The notes: a model not told the origin generated them from the letters alone. 60,416 nt of DNA from Candidatus Sulfotelmatobacter kueseliae (GCA_900290255.1 OMOD01000119.1:1-60416); one strand, 5' to 3'. Positions 1 through 9,784 are shown, numbered from the stretch's first letter. Made by a program: numbers and translations.

Positions 1-1522
1 CCTTGCCGAACCCTTTGGTCTCGATGTTTGCCTCGGGAACGCCTTGTTCAACCAGGAAGCTCTTGACGCGGTTGACGCGACGCTCGGAGAGTGCCTGATT
101 GTATTCCACGGAGCCACGCACATCAGCGTGACCTCCGAGAATCAAGTGCGCGTCCGGCTTGGCTTCAAGATACTTCTTGAAGTCGGCAGCCAGCGCGATC
201 AACGTCTTCTGTTGACTGGCCAGCAGACCGCCCTTGAGATCCGTGGGCCGGGGCTGGTCAACCACAAAGTAAATGCTGTGCAACGCGAGCCGGGCTTCCA
301 GTCGTACGACCTCGGGATTCACCGGCGGTGGCGGGGGGTTTTCTATCCCGACTTGGGTCGTGGCTTGTCCAGTCAATCCACGCGAATCAGTGCATGTCGC
401 GGTCACCGTTACCGTTCCAGCCGGAACTCCGGCGGTGTTCAGAGTGGCCGAAGTACCGCTGCCGGAAACCGTACCCGCCGTAGACGTCCAGTTGGCAACC
501 GAAACCGGAACGCTGTCCGGGCTGGTGCAAGAGGCCATCACATTCACGCTTCCGCCAGTGACCACGCTGGCCGGGCTGGCTGACAGGGAAACGGTCGGTG
601 GATTCTTCGGAGGTAACGGCTTCACGGTATAGCTCGCCGAGCAGCTCGCTTCGTTGTTCTTGTTCGCTTTGGGATCGGTCACGTGCGCCGTAACCGTATA
701 GTTGCCGGGCGCGGCGTTGTTGGTGTCAATGCTGGCGGTGGTATCTTTTCCCGTTACCTGTCCGCCGTTGCCGCTCCAGGCGTAAGTCACGCTGTGCTTG
801 GGATTGAAATTGCCGGCTGTGACCGTAGCCGTAATCGGCTCGCCCACCATGACTTCGGTCGGCTGCACCGAACAAGACGCCGTCGGGACTAGCGGCGGCG
901 CCCCACCCCAGCTGAACACCAGGCCGGTGCGCAGCCGGACACCCTCGAGCGAAGGCCGCCGTAGGGACGGAAACTCCGGAGAAGCATAATCGGCGAAGTT
1001 GTGATGTGCCCAAACGTAGTCCGCTTCAAACAGACGGAGGGCGATGGATTTGGTGATCGGCAAGTCCATTCCGCCGCCCAGGATCGTTCCCACGCCGTTG
1101 TTCCCGTTCAACCCATTCACCGCGAGCCGGTTAAAGCTGACCAAAGTATGCAGAAAGTAATTCGCCGCGTCGGTGCGCCAGATGAATCGAGGCCCAATCG
1201 AAACCGTCGTCTCATAATTGCTGCTGCCCCAGTTGTGGCCGAAGTCGAATTCGCCCCCCCAATGGGGATCGAAGTTGTAAGTCAAGGCCGAACCGAACCC
1301 GGCTGCCATGTCCGGCACCTGGTACGCGGTGGGATTGTTGGGGTCGCCAAAAGCGGCCGGGACGGTCGCACCTGGATGCAAATACTGGTAGCCAACAAAC
1401 AGGTCCCACTTGGGGGTGGAATCACTCTGCGCAAAGGCATTAGAAGAAATCAAAACCAAGGCCAGAATCACAAGAAAACCGGTCACGAACAAACCGGACT
1501 TGCGGGCGTAGGCAACTAACAT
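1..1522 (-). CDS. OmpA-family outer-membrane protein with Ig-like repeats (3' end outside window)
   Basis: Read on the complement from ATG at 1522, just downstream of a GGAGG box, this frame stays open to the window edge (about 507 residues). It has a signal peptide (hydrophobic stretch ending SSNAFAQ), an N-terminal barrel-like region of about 200 residues (motif WDLFVGYQY), two Ig/PKD-like segments with cysteines (about 215-395), and a C-terminal OmpA peptidoglycan-binding domain with the family signatures LILGGHADVRG and ALSERRVNRVKSFL. Only the last residues of the OmpA domain are missing. The expected role is anchoring the outer membrane to peptidoglycan. It is divergent from the two-component operon. 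The family call is firm; the specific role is inferred. Confidence 0.88.
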   Translation of the reverse strand, partial: MLVAYARKSGLFVTGFLVILALVLISSNAFAQSDSTPKWDLFVGYQYLHPGATVPAAFGDPNNPTAYQVPDMAAGFGSALTYNFDPHWGGEFDFGHNWGSSNYETTVSIGPRFIWRTDAANYFLHTLVSFNRLAVNGLNGNNGVGTILGGGMDLPITKSIALRLFEADYVWAHHNFADYASPEFPSLRRPSLEGVRLRTGLVFSWGGAPPLVPTASCSVQPTEVMVGEPITATVTAGNFNPKHSVTYAWSGNGGQVTGKDTTASIDTNNAAPGNYTVTAHVTDPKANKNNEASCSASYTVKPLPPKNPPTVSLSASPASVVTGGSVNVMASCTSPDSVPVSVANWTSTAGTVSGSGTSATLNTAGVPAGTVTVTATCTDSRGLTGQATTQVGIENPPPPPVNPEVVRLEARLALHSIYFVVDQPRPTDLKGGLLASQQKTLIALAADFKKYLEAKPDAHLILGGHADVRGSVEYNQALSERRVNRVKSFLVEQGVPEANIETKGFGK

Positions 1523-1871
1523 AAATCCTCCAATGTGTACTCATTCGCCGGCCCATACCAGCACACGGCTATTTGGCAAGGATGTGGCAGCACTGATGGA
1601 TCGAAACTTTACCCTGGGAAGTGAAATTCTATCGCACTGAAGCTTAAAGCGAAAGCGCGAAACCCCGCATATTGCCGATCTGCACTACGGCTTGCTGCTT
1701 CCACTGCAACTTGAAATTGAAACCTAGGCCATGTCCGCCTCGGGGCCCCTCGGGACCTTGCCGGGCAACAAGCTGGCCGCGTATCGTGGAGATTGCGTTC
1801 AGGCTGCGGAGGCCAACTATTGCAGGCCTTCTGCGGCCGCCGCCAGGCAACAGGAAAGTCTGAGCCCACCA
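1523..1871. other. Divergent intergenic region between ompA-like and response-regulator genes
   Basis: About 350 bp separate two divergent start codons, so promoters for both genes should lie here. An open frame in phase with the regulator extends upstream to 1731, but its residues do not resemble a receiver-domain N-terminus. I take the regulator start at 1872. No convincing -35/-10 pair or palindrome was picked out. Confidence 0.4.
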
Positions 1872-3281
1872 ATGAATCAGGAAAAGGTGTTGATCGTCGA
1901 GGACGAGGAAAACGAACGCACGGGTTTAGCAGAACTGGTCTCTTCCTGGGGCTACCGTGTGGAGACCGCCCGCGACGGGGCCGACGGACTGCAGAAGGCA
2001 ACCCACTGGTCCCCTTCGATTGTCATCACCGATCTCAAGATGCCGCGCATGGGCGGAATCGAACTGCTGGGGCATTTGGGCCAGCTCGCCGAAAACGCTC
2101 AGACCATTGCCGTTATCCTGGTCACTGCTCAGGGAACGATTGACAGCGCGGTGCAGGCCATGCGCATGGGCGCCTACGACTACATCACTAAGCCCATTGA
2201 CACGAACCGCCTGCGCACCATTCTTGCCAACGCTTCTGCTCTGCTGGGTACGCGCGCAGAACTCGAGGCCACCCGGCGCAGACTGCGGGACGCAGGATCC
2301 CTCGGGCGGCTGACCGGCTCCTCTCGCAAAATGCAGGAAATATTCCGGCTGATCGAAATGGTCGCGCCCAGCACGGCGTCTGTACTGATCACCGGCGCCA
2401 GCGGCACAGGAAAAGAACTGGTGGCTCGTACCATTCACGAGCTCAGCCCGCGGAAGGATCGGACCTTCGTCGCCATCAACTGTGCGGCGATTCCCGAGAC
2501 GCTGATGGAGAGTGAAATCTTCGGCCACGAGAAAGGCGCGTTCACGGGGGCTCTGGAGCGCCGTACCGGTTGCTTCGAACTCGCCGAAGGAGGCACCCTC
2601 CTGCTGGACGAAATCGGCGAGATGCCGGTCGGAACCCAAGCCAAGCTGTTGCGCGTGCTGGAAGACCGCAAAGTTCGCCGCCTCGGAAGCAAGGTCGAAA
2701 CTGCGGTGGACGTGCGCGTGCTCGCCTCCACCAACAAGGTTCCGGATGAAGCCGTCGCTCGCGGTGAACTCCGCAGCGATCTTTATTACCGGCTCAACGT
2801 CTTCAACATCCACATGCCGCCGCTGCGCGAGCACAAGGAGGATATCCCCGGCCTGGTGGAACTGCTGCTGGCCGAGATGAGCAACAAACATTCTCGCCGG
2901 GTCGGCGCCGTCAGCGAAGCAGTGTTAAACCAGTTCAACAGCTATTGCTGGCCGGGAAACGTACGGGAGTTGCGCAACACCATCGAGCGCGCAATCATCG
3001 TCTGTGAAGCCGGCGTGATTGAGACCAAGCATCTGCCTCCGGGCTTCGGACAGGCCCCGCTCCGTACCGCCGCGAGCGATCCCGATGCGGTTCGCCTGGG
3101 CGTGGGCACAACCGTGGAAGAGGCCGAAAAAATGTTGATCCTGAAGACTCTGGAGGCCACCAGCAACAACAAGACCAGGGCCGCGGAAATCCTCGGCATC
3201 AGCTTGAAGACGCTGCATAACAAACTGAAAGAGTACGGCAGCGTGGCCGCGGACACGACACCGGTAAAGGAGGACGCCTAG
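1872..3281 (+). CDS. NtrC-family sigma-54-dependent response regulator
   Basis: 469 residues. The order is receiver domain (about 5-118, phospho-acceptor D54 in VITDLKMP, K107 in ITKP), sigma-54 AAA+ domain (about 145-375) with Walker A GASGTGK at 175-181, the sigma-54 contact loop GAFTGA at 222-227 and Walker B LLLDEIGE at 243-250, then a Fis-type helix-turn-helix at about 432-455. It should activate RNA polymerase-sigma54 promoters when phosphorylated. The ATG at 1872 is chosen because the receiver fold begins immediately after it; the longer frame from 1731 adds 47 unrelated residues. The partner kinase follows, separated by an inverted-repeat spacer. The regulated genes are unknown. Confidence 0.95.
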   Translation: MNQEKVLIVEDEENERTGLAELVSSWGYRVETARDGADGLQKATHWSPSIVITDLKMPRMGGIELLGHLGQLAENAQTIAVILVTAQGTIDSAVQAMRMGAYDYITKPIDTNRLRTILANASALLGTRAELEATRRRLRDAGSLGRLTGSSRKMQEIFRLIEMVAPSTASVLITGASGTGKELVARTIHELSPRKDRTFVAINCAAIPETLMESEIFGHEKGAFTGALERRTGCFELAEGGTLLLDEIGEMPVGTQAKLLRVLEDRKVRRLGSKVETAVDVRVLASTNKVPDEAVARGELRSDLYYRLNVFNIHMPPLREHKEDIPGLVELLLAEMSNKHSRRVGAVSEAVLNQFNSYCWPGNVRELRNTIERAIIVCEAGVIETKHLPPGFGQAPLRTAASDPDAVRLGVGTTVEEAEKMLILKTLEATSNNKTRAAEILGISLKTLHNKLKEYGSVAADTTPVKEDA

Positions 3282-3287
3282 GCTGCT

Positions 3288-3391
3288 CAATCCTCGATTG
3301 CCGATTTTCGATTTCCGATTGATCTCGGATTGCTGACTACCGGACCCGAAGGAATCTTCAATCGGCAATCGAAACTCGGAAATCGCCAATC
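3288..3391. repeat. Inverted word-repeat locus A1 (CGATTGCC / GGCAATCG)
   Basis: Left arm 3288-3332 reiterates the words GATTGCCGATT, TTCGATTTCCGATT and CTCGGATTG. The right arm 3359-3391 carries the complementary words AATCGGCAATCG and GGAAATCGCCAAT. Together they could form a long imperfect hairpin in the gap between the regulator and its kinase. The same word family recurs at 7447-7534 and 8848-8928. No coding potential is evident. Confidence 0.75.
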
Positions 3392-3397
3392 TCTTCC

Positions 3398-5287
3398 ATG
3401 CTGCGCCGAAAAACCATCATCGTCTTGACCATCACCTTCATGGTGACGCTGATGGTGTCGGCGTTTTCCTATCTCTACATCTCCCAGATTCTGCGGCTGC
3501 GCATCGAGAACGCTCACGAGACCGCCAGACAACTCGCCCACCAGTTGGCTTATGCCGTGGAAAGCGAATCGCCCGATTTCAGCAGCACAAACATTGACAC
3601 CAGCAACCCGGTCGCAGTCCGGCGCGCCCTGATCGAGTACTTGCAGACCGATCCTGATCTGAACAACATGCTGCAATACGCCCGGGGCAGTTGGGTTTTT
3701 GTCATGGATGCTGCCATTGTTGGGGCCGACGGCAAGGCTCTGTCGCACACCGACGACAGCCTGGTTGGCAAGGCCGTTCCGCCACGGCCGGATTTCCAGC
3801 AAGTGCAGAGTGCGCGTTTCCGCGACCAGCTTCGTCTGGTTTACGGTCCGCCCGCGGTCTATGACGTCAATTATGACGTGCGGCTGAACGGCGAGCCTTT
3901 TGTCAGCATCCGCATTGGCGTATCGCCGGTCTTTCTGAAGCGCGAGATCAACGTAAAGCTGATGCATGCTCTCTATTTCTCGATCGTTGCCATCTTCCTC
4001 TCCCTGCTGCTTTCCGCCGGCATCTCCAATCTCGCCTTCGGCCCCTTGAAAGAAATCAACCGCAATCTCGACAGCGTGGTTGCGGGCGACACCGGCGAAC
4101 TCGACTCCACTTCTTCCGGCCACGATGAATACGGCCTGGTCACCTTGAAGATTGCCAATCTGGGCCGGCAAATTCGCGATAGCAAAGAAATCTTCTCCGC
4201 CCTCAAGGACAACGTGGATCAGCTTATGGCCAAACTGCAGGATGGCCTCATGCTTTTTGCCCGCGATTCCCGCGTGGTCCTGGTCAGCGCTCCGGTGGAG
4301 ACTTTTCTCGGCCGCCCTCGCGCCGAACTGCTTGGGCATACGGTTCAGGAAATATTTGACCGGTATTCGCGCCTCGGGGCGGCGCTGCTCGACGCTTTCG
4401 AGCGCCGCCGGCCGCTCACGGAACGCGAGTTCGAGGCAGCTGACGGAAAGCGCGTGCGGGTATCGCTCGACTTCGTGCAGGAGAAGAACTCCCAGATCGG
4501 CGCTCTGCTGATCATGCGCGACACCGAATCGGTCGAGCGTATCGGCGACGAGATCGAAATGTCGCGCCGCCTCTCCGCCAGCGGACGCCTCACCCGCGGC
4601 GTCGCCCACGAAGTCAAGAATCCCATCAACGCCATCGTGCTGCACCTGCAACTGCTGCGCAACAAGCTGGCCGAGCAGGAGCCCGACACACAGCGCCACA
4701 TGGACATTATTGACAGCGAGATTCGACGGCTGGATCGCGTGGTGCAGACTCTGGTGGATTTCACCCGGCCGCGCGACCTTCACCTGGAAGAGACCGACAT
4801 GCGTCGCCTTCTGGAAGACGCGGCACAGCTCGCTGCTCCGGATGCCGAGCAGCACGGGGTCATCATCGAGCGGCACATGCCCGACGAACGGCTGCCGGTC
4901 AAGGTGGACCTCGATCTGATGAAGCAGGCCATTCTCAATGTGGTGATCAACGGAGTTCAGGCCATGCCCCACGGCGGGCCGCTAGTCATCTCCGCCCGCC
5001 GGGAGAACAACGTGATCGTCGCCGAGGTTCGCGACCAGGGCAGCGGCATCCCGCAAGACATGCGGGATAAGATTTTCGAACTTTATTTCACGACAAAAAA
5101 GGACGGCAGCGGCATCGGCCTGGCTCAGACTTATCAGATTCTGCAGTGGCACTACGGCTCGGTGGATTTCGAATCGGCAGACGGGGCGGGCACGACGTTC
5201 CGCTTCCATATTCCCGCTGCCGGACCGGCAGCGGTATCAGGCCAGGAACATACGGCAGGCGCGGCGACATTCGAACGCGGAGATTGA
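3398..5287 (+). CDS. Membrane sensor histidine kinase (partner of the NtrC-type regulator)
   Basis: 629 residues. TM1 is at about 7-27, a periplasmic sensor region at about 30-185, TM2 at about 190-213 followed by a HAMP-like linker, a PAS-like segment at about 275-380, then HisKA with phospho-acceptor H404 in GVAHEVKNP. The HATPase part has its N-box around NVVINGVQAM (514-523), G1 DQGSGIP (546-552) and G2 GSGIGL (570-575). It should autophosphorylate and pass phosphate to D54 of the adjacent regulator. The regulator-kinase order and the NtrB-like HisKA/HATPase architecture fit nitrogen- or stress-type sigma-54 systems. The ligand is not predictable. The ATG at 3398 is immediately followed by the charged N-terminus and TM1. 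Confidence 0.94.
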   Translation: MLRRKTIIVLTITFMVTLMVSAFSYLYISQILRLRIENAHETARQLAHQLAYAVESESPDFSSTNIDTSNPVAVRRALIEYLQTDPDLNNMLQYARGSWVFVMDAAIVGADGKALSHTDDSLVGKAVPPRPDFQQVQSARFRDQLRLVYGPPAVYDVNYDVRLNGEPFVSIRIGVSPVFLKREINVKLMHALYFSIVAIFLSLLLSAGISNLAFGPLKEINRNLDSVVAGDTGELDSTSSGHDEYGLVTLKIANLGRQIRDSKEIFSALKDNVDQLMAKLQDGLMLFARDSRVVLVSAPVETFLGRPRAELLGHTVQEIFDRYSRLGAALLDAFERRRPLTEREFEAADGKRVRVSLDFVQEKNSQIGALLIMRDTESVERIGDEIEMSRRLSASGRLTRGVAHEVKNPINAIVLHLQLLRNKLAEQEPDTQRHMDIIDSEIRRLDRVVQTLVDFTRPRDLHLEETDMRRLLEDAAQLAAPDAEQHGVIIERHMPDERLPVKVDLDLMKQAILNVVINGVQAMPHGGPLVISARRENNVIVAEVRDQGSGIPQDMRDKIFELYFTTKKDGSGIGLAQTYQILQWHYGSVDFESADGAGTTFRFHIPAAGPAAVSGQEHTAGAATFERGD

Positions 5288-5351
5288 ACCGCAATCCAAA
5301 AACAATGGCGACTGGTCTTCTCGAGCACTCGTGCCTGAAGGCGTAAAATCA

Positions 5352-6095
5352 ATGTTTGGGCTGCCTGCCGTTCCGGACCCCGGTATGACTCTGGCCGTAA
5401 TCCTCGTCAGCATTTCCCTAACAGCATCAGCGTCGGTTTCAGCGTCGCCGGCGGCGGCTATCCGGCAGGACGCACCGCAGGCTGCGCCAGCCCAGCCAGC
5501 TGCAACCACCAGCAACCCGCAGGATCAAGGAAGCACGTCGCAGAACCAGACTTCCTCAGTTGAGTCCAAACCGGCGTCGCCAAAGCAGGGCTCCGCGCAG
5601 GCTCCCTCCGGACACAACCCCTCCGTCGCAAAGCACCCGCCGAAAAAAAAGAAGGTAAGTCCACCCAATTGCAACCCTGCCCCGGCCGCCACTGGTTCGG
5701 GCTCAGCTCCCTCCAGTTCGGGACCGAGCACGGTGTCTGCCGGCGCAAGTACGAGTGCCGCCCGTGCTGCAGCCAATTGCCCTCCTTCGAAGGTAATTGT
5801 GCGGCAGGGGGGAGCTTCAGAACCGGCCATTCAACTGGCGGGTGGACCGGCCGGCGACCAGGCCACTCAGCAACGGAACTCCGCCAATCAGATGCTGGCC
5901 GCTGCCGACGAGAACCTCAAGAAAATGGCCGGCCGCCAACTCACTGCTAACCAACAGGACATGGTCAAGCAAGTCCGCCAGTTCATGGAACAGTCCAAGG
6001 CTGCCACGGCAGCCGGAGACCTCGACCGCGCCCGGACCCTGGCGTGGAAGGCTCAACTGCTTTCCGAAGAACTGACGGGTGCGGAGAAGAAGTAA
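5352..6095 (+). CDS. Secreted Pro/Ala/Ser-rich hypothetical protein
   Basis: About 247 residues. A hydrophobic N-terminal segment (AVILVSISLTASA) looks like a signal peptide or anchor. It is followed by roughly 130 residues of low-complexity Pro/Ala/Ser/Gln sequence with a basic KKKK patch. A more ordered C-terminal segment (about 175-247) has a helical, charged pattern ending in LSEELTGAEKK. GTG at 5331 is an alternative start; ATG 5352 was preferred. It follows the kinase gene by about 65 bp on the same strand and could be co-transcribed. No family was recognised, and the function is unknown. Confidence 0.6.
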   Translation: MFGLPAVPDPGMTLAVILVSISLTASASVSASPAAAIRQDAPQAAPAQPAATTSNPQDQGSTSQNQTSSVESKPASPKQGSAQAPSGHNPSVAKHPPKKKKVSPPNCNPAPAATGSGSAPSSSGPSTVSAGASTSAARAAANCPPSKVIVRQGGASEPAIQLAGGPAGDQATQQRNSANQMLAAADENLKKMAGRQLTANQQDMVKQVRQFMEQSKAATAAGDLDRARTLAWKAQLLSEELTGAEKK

Positions 6096-6153
6096 CTTCG
6101 ATCCCGCGAAGGCAGGAGTAAGTCGTTACGCCATCATCGGCGCAACGCGGTAC

Positions 6154-7314
6154 TCATTTTCCCTTGGCCCGCGTGCCGTTAACCTTATTCAGCAGATCTT
6201 GCGACATGGCCTGCAATGGCCCCGGAATCTTCACCGCCTCAGTGAGGACCTCCCGCGCCTCGGCCAGTCGATTCTCTTTAGCGCACGCGAAACCCAGACC
6301 ATACAGCGCCCGGGCATATTGCTGATCGTCCTGCCCTTTGAGCAGGGTTGCGGCAGCTTTCAGTTCGGGAATTGCGGCTCCACTCTTTTCCTGCTTCAGG
6401 TAGGCCCAACCTATCGTGTCGTGGGCCACTCCAGCTGAAACCTTCCGCCCCTTGTCGGCGTCGGGGGCGTCGGCATTCGCGACTTCAATGGCTTTCTGCG
6501 AGTAAGTAATCGCCTTGGCCGCGCTGCCCGGTTTTGTGTCCTCGGAGTAGAAGTTGGCCATCAGCAGCAGCGCCGGCAGCGATTTGGGATTTGCCGCCAG
6601 AGTCTTCTCTCCGTATGCCACTAACCGCGCATTGTCCTTCATCTCGCTCAGCGCATCGAGGGCCAGACTGCCGATGGTTTCCTGGTACTTGGAGTCCGGA
6701 AACGCTGCATTAAACCGCTCAATGTACGCCATGCGCGTCTTGGCATCGTTTTCGCTGGAGATGACGTTCAGGGCCGACGTTTCCAGGAAGTCGCAGCTGC
6801 TCTTGCTGGACTCCTTGTCCTCGGCCAGCTTCCGGGCGAAGTCTTCGTCGCTCATCCCCTCGGGCTTCGGCTCCTTGGCGATCGAGGCGCAGATCTCGCC
6901 TCCCTTTGCGGCGTAGTCCATCAGCTTGGCGTTGTTCTTGGCCTGCTGCGCTACGTTCGCTTGCGATACCACGATGTCGAGGTTATGTGGAGATCCCGCC
7001 AGCGCCTTGTCACCGTAGTCGAGCGCCTTTTGCAAGTCGCCCGCGGTCTGGTATGCCTGCGAAATCTGCCAGTTTCCATAGGCCACCGCGGCTGGGTTCG
7101 AAGAGAACTTCTGCACAAAATCCTCATACATGGCCAGCCTCTTTTGCGGGTCTTGCTCATTGGAGATGGCTTGCAGCGCATGGTCTTCATCGGTACCCGC
7201 TGCAATCACGATGTGATCAACCTGAGCCCATGCCTGAGGAATGAAAACCGCCGGGATGAGAATTGCAAAAGAGATTAGGACAAACAGCAGGAATGAACTG
7301 TAACCGCGTTTCAT
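6154..7314 (-). CDS. Exported tetratricopeptide-repeat protein
   Basis: 386 residues from the ATG at 7314, preceded by a GGAGG box at good spacing; the frame continues upstream but that part overlaps non-coding repeat sequence. A signal peptide (hydrophobic run before PQAWAQ) is followed by alpha-helical repeats typical of TPRs, for example NWQISQAYQTAGDLQKALDY, TIGWAYLKQEKSGAAIPEL and LYGLGFACAKENRLAEAREV. Such proteins act as periplasmic or secreted scaffolds. The gene is convergent with the preceding hypothetical gene. No enzymatic domain is seen. Confidence 0.8.
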   Translation of the reverse strand: MKRGYSSFLLFVLISFAILIPAVFIPQAWAQVDHIVIAAGTDEDHALQAISNEQDPQKRLAMYEDFVQKFSSNPAAVAYGNWQISQAYQTAGDLQKALDYGDKALAGSPHNLDIVVSQANVAQQAKNNAKLMDYAAKGGEICASIAKEPKPEGMSDEDFARKLAEDKESSKSSCDFLETSALNVISSENDAKTRMAYIERFNAAFPDSKYQETIGSLALDALSEMKDNARLVAYGEKTLAANPKSLPALLLMANFYSEDTKPGSAAKAITYSQKAIEVANADAPDADKGRKVSAGVAHDTIGWAYLKQEKSGAAIPELKAAATLLKGQDDQQYARALYGLGFACAKENRLAEAREVLTEAVKIPGPLQAMSQDLLNKVNGTRAKGK

Positions 7315-7446
7315 AGTCCGCCTCCGGTGCACGCGAGAATAGGACTTCAATTTCGAGTAGCAGGCGAATCGTAGCTCTGAATTCCGCTCCGCGCAAGGGC
7401 GGGAATCACAACGCAGTGATCGGGATACTCCCGGGTGGAACCCGAA

Positions 7447-7534
7447 ATTGTCGATTTGCAATTTTCAATTGCCGATTGAAAATCTGACCTTCGGGTGATG
7501 ATCCAATCGCAAATCGGCAATCGGCAATCGAAAA
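7447..7534. repeat. Inverted word-repeat locus A2
   Basis: Left arm 7447-7478 (words TCGATTTGCAATTTTCAATT and GCCGATTG) faces right arm 7504-7534, which reiterates AATCGCAAATCGGC, AATCGGC and AATCG. It belongs to the same word family as 3288-3391 and 8848-8928. It lies in the divergent gap between the TPR and MFS genes. Confidence 0.75.
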
Positions 7535-7589
7535 GGGAAACTCTGCACCTCCGTGGCAGATTCGCCCGCCGGTCGGCTAAAGTAGAACC

Positions 7590-8843
7590 ATGCGTGAAAT
7601 CCTCGGCCGGCGCCCCCTGCGCTTCGTCTTTGCCGCCAACATGATTTCCATGTTCGGCAGCGGGATGAACTCCGCCGCCGTGGCCTGGCACATCCTGCAG
7701 GCTACGCACAACGAGATGGCTCTGGGACTGCTCGTCGTTCTGCAGACCGTTCCCGCCATGCTGCTGCTGCCATTCTCTGGAGTCGTCATTGACCGCGAGG
7801 ATCGCCGGCTCCTGGTAATGTGGCTCGACGCGCTGCGTGGCCTGATCATTCTTACCGTGGCCATCCTGGCCTTCCAGCATCGTGTGCACGTCTGGCAGCT
7901 CTACATGATGAGCATCCTGGTCGCCGCCGGCTTCTGGATGTTCTGGCCGACCGTCACCGCGCTCATTCAGGAACTCACGCCCGAGGGCCAGTTTGTGCAT
8001 TCCAATACTTTCCTGCTCGCGGGCGTGCAGGGTGGCTGGCTGATCGCCGGCTCGGTCGTCGGCTTCATGTACAACCACATCGGACTCGGGGGCGTGCTGC
8101 TGATCGACGTCTCGACCTATGTCGTTTCGTTCCTCTGCTACTTCGCCGTGCGCAAAGGACGCCATGTCGTGCTGCGCCCCGAGGAACTGCACGCCGACCT
8201 GGTAGCCGCGGAAAACCAATTGCAACGCTTCTGGCGCGACATGCGCGAAGCCGTGCGCTTTCTGCATGGCCAGCGCGCGGTCGTGCTGCTGGGAGCGAGT
8301 TGGGCGCTATTCCTGGGAGCCATGATGACGGGTGGAATCCTGAGTCCATCACTGAGCGACCGCGTCTTTCATGCCGGAGCCCAGGGTTACGGCTGGCTCA
8401 GCGCCGGATGGGGCACGGGAGCATTCCTCAGCGCCTTGTACGTCGCTCCCGCCATCGCGCTCCTCGGCGGCCGCCGCGCCATTGCGTTCTCCATGGCGCT
8501 GCTCTCGGTTTGTATGGCCCTCGCGCCGGTTTCAAGATTCCTCTTCATAGCCATTGCAACTTATTTCGTCATGGGCTCGGCGCGGGGCGTGGGCGGCGTG
8601 GCGATGAATTCCAGCCTCATGGAGATGGTCCCGAAACATCTCATGGGACGGGTGCAGACCACCATCAACTTCACGGGAATCTCCCTGCAGTTCGTCCTCG
8701 CCCTCTGCGTCGGCTGGGTGGCACACAACCTGAGCCTGGTCGCCGCCTACGCTCTCGTCGCCTGCGTGTACGGACTTTCCTTCGTGGCGGCAAGCTGGCC
8801 GGTGGAGAGCAAATCGGCTGCGGAAGAAATCGCGGCGGAGTAG
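7590..8843 (+). CDS. Major facilitator superfamily transporter (MFS_3 / enterobactin-exporter-like)
   Basis: 417 residues with about twelve hydrophobic segments. The N-terminus (FVFAANMISMFGSGM) and the cytoplasmic loop 2-3 motif DREDRRLL are characteristic of the MFS_3 group that includes EntS-like exporters. It probably uses the proton gradient to export a small molecule; the substrate cannot be read from sequence. The ATG at 7590 follows closely on the intergenic repeat. The gene is followed on the same strand by fabI, but a word-repeat hairpin separates the two. Confidence 0.85.
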   Translation: MREILGRRPLRFVFAANMISMFGSGMNSAAVAWHILQATHNEMALGLLVVLQTVPAMLLLPFSGVVIDREDRRLLVMWLDALRGLIILTVAILAFQHRVHVWQLYMMSILVAAGFWMFWPTVTALIQELTPEGQFVHSNTFLLAGVQGGWLIAGSVVGFMYNHIGLGGVLLIDVSTYVVSFLCYFAVRKGRHVVLRPEELHADLVAAENQLQRFWRDMREAVRFLHGQRAVVLLGASWALFLGAMMTGGILSPSLSDRVFHAGAQGYGWLSAGWGTGAFLSALYVAPAIALLGGRRAIAFSMALLSVCMALAPVSRFLFIAIATYFVMGSARGVGGVAMNSSLMEMVPKHLMGRVQTTINFTGISLQFVLALCVGWVAHNLSLVAAYALVACVYGLSFVAASWPVESKSAAEEIAAE

Positions 8844-8847
8844 ACCT

Positions 8848-8928
8848 ATTTCCGATTTTCGACTGCCAATTGCCGATTGAGAAACAGCTGCATTCAATCG
8901 CAAATCGGCAATCGGCAATTGAAAATTA
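8848..8928. repeat. Inverted word-repeat locus A3
   Basis: Left arm 8848-8880 (TTTCCGATTTTCGACTGCC, AATTGCCGATTG) faces right arm 8894-8928 (CAATCGCAAATCGGCAATCG, GCAATTGAAAAT). It begins five bases after the MFS stop codon and lies upstream of fabI, a position where it could terminate or attenuate transcription. Confidence 0.75.
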
Positions 8929-8999
8929 AGGTCGTCCGCCCTCGAATAGTAAAGATCACGCCACTGCTGTTATTCTTTTCCATTCCCCAAGGAGCAATC

Positions 9000-9770
9000 A
9001 TGTCCTACGACTTGCAGGGGCGAAACGCGGTCGTTTTCGGAGTCGCCAACAAGCGCTCGATCGCGTGGTCTATCGCCCAGGGATTGCATGCCGCCGGCAT
9101 GAAGCTGGCCATCACCTATCAGAACGAGCGCCTGGAGCAGGAAGCCAAGGACCTTATCCTTTCGCTGCCGGGCGCCGAAGGCTACATGTGCGATGTCTCG
9201 AAGGACGAAGAAATCGCCCGCCTCTTCGCCACGCTGAAAGAACGCTACGGCAAGCTGCACGTTTTGGTGCATTCGGTCGCCTACGCCCCCGCCGACGAAC
9301 TGAAGGGCGATTTTGTCAATACGTCGCGGGAAGGCTTCCGCATCGCGCTCGACGTCAGCGTTTACTCGCTGGTTGCGGTCGCGCGCGCCGCCGCCCCGCT
9401 CATGGAAGACGGCGGCTCGATCATCACCATGACTTACTACGCTGCCGACAAAGTTGTGCCCCGCTACAACGTGATGGCCGTGGCCAAGGCCGGTCTGGAA
9501 TGCTCGGTGCGCTATCTCGCTTACGAACTGGGGAAGAAGAAGATTCGAGTCAACGCCATTTCCGCCGGACCGATCAAAACCCTCGCCGCTCGCGGCATCT
9601 CCGGCCTCAGCGACATGCTCAAGGGACACGAGGAGCGCGCCCCGCTCGGCCGCAACGTGGATGTAGCAGAAGTCGGCTCGACCGGAGTCTTCCTCGCCTC
9701 TGACGCGTCAAGCGGCATCACCGGCGAAGTGATCTATGTGGACTGCGGTTACAACATCATGGGATTCTAA
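9000..9770 (+). CDS. fabI: Enoyl-[acyl-carrier-protein] reductase (NADH)
   Basis: 256 residues, close to the family's usual length. It reduces trans-2-enoyl-ACP in the last step of type II fatty-acid elongation. The Rossmann motif GVANKRSIAWSIA, the catalytic triad Y146, Y156 and K163 (in YNVMAVAK, numbering coincident with E. coli FabI) and the NAISAGPIKTLAA segment are all present. The start at 9000 is fixed by AAGGAG six bases upstream; the in-frame extension to 8877 translates repeat sequence. The gene is well separated from its neighbours and probably has its own promoter. Confidence 0.97.
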   Translation: MSYDLQGRNAVVFGVANKRSIAWSIAQGLHAAGMKLAITYQNERLEQEAKDLILSLPGAEGYMCDVSKDEEIARLFATLKERYGKLHVLVHSVAYAPADELKGDFVNTSREGFRIALDVSVYSLVAVARAAAPLMEDGGSIITMTYYAADKVVPRYNVMAVAKAGLECSVRYLAYELGKKKIRVNAISAGPIKTLAARGISGLSDMLKGHEERAPLGRNVDVAEVGSTGVFLASDASSGITGEVIYVDCGYNIMGF

Positions 9771-9784
9771 CCATCTTGTGGGAA

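Noticed and set aside
3287..4972. A 561-codon open frame antisense to the histidine kinase
   Set aside because: It mirrors the coding frame of an unmistakable kinase, is rich in His/Gln/Asp as antisense frames of GC-rich genes are, and shows no domain.
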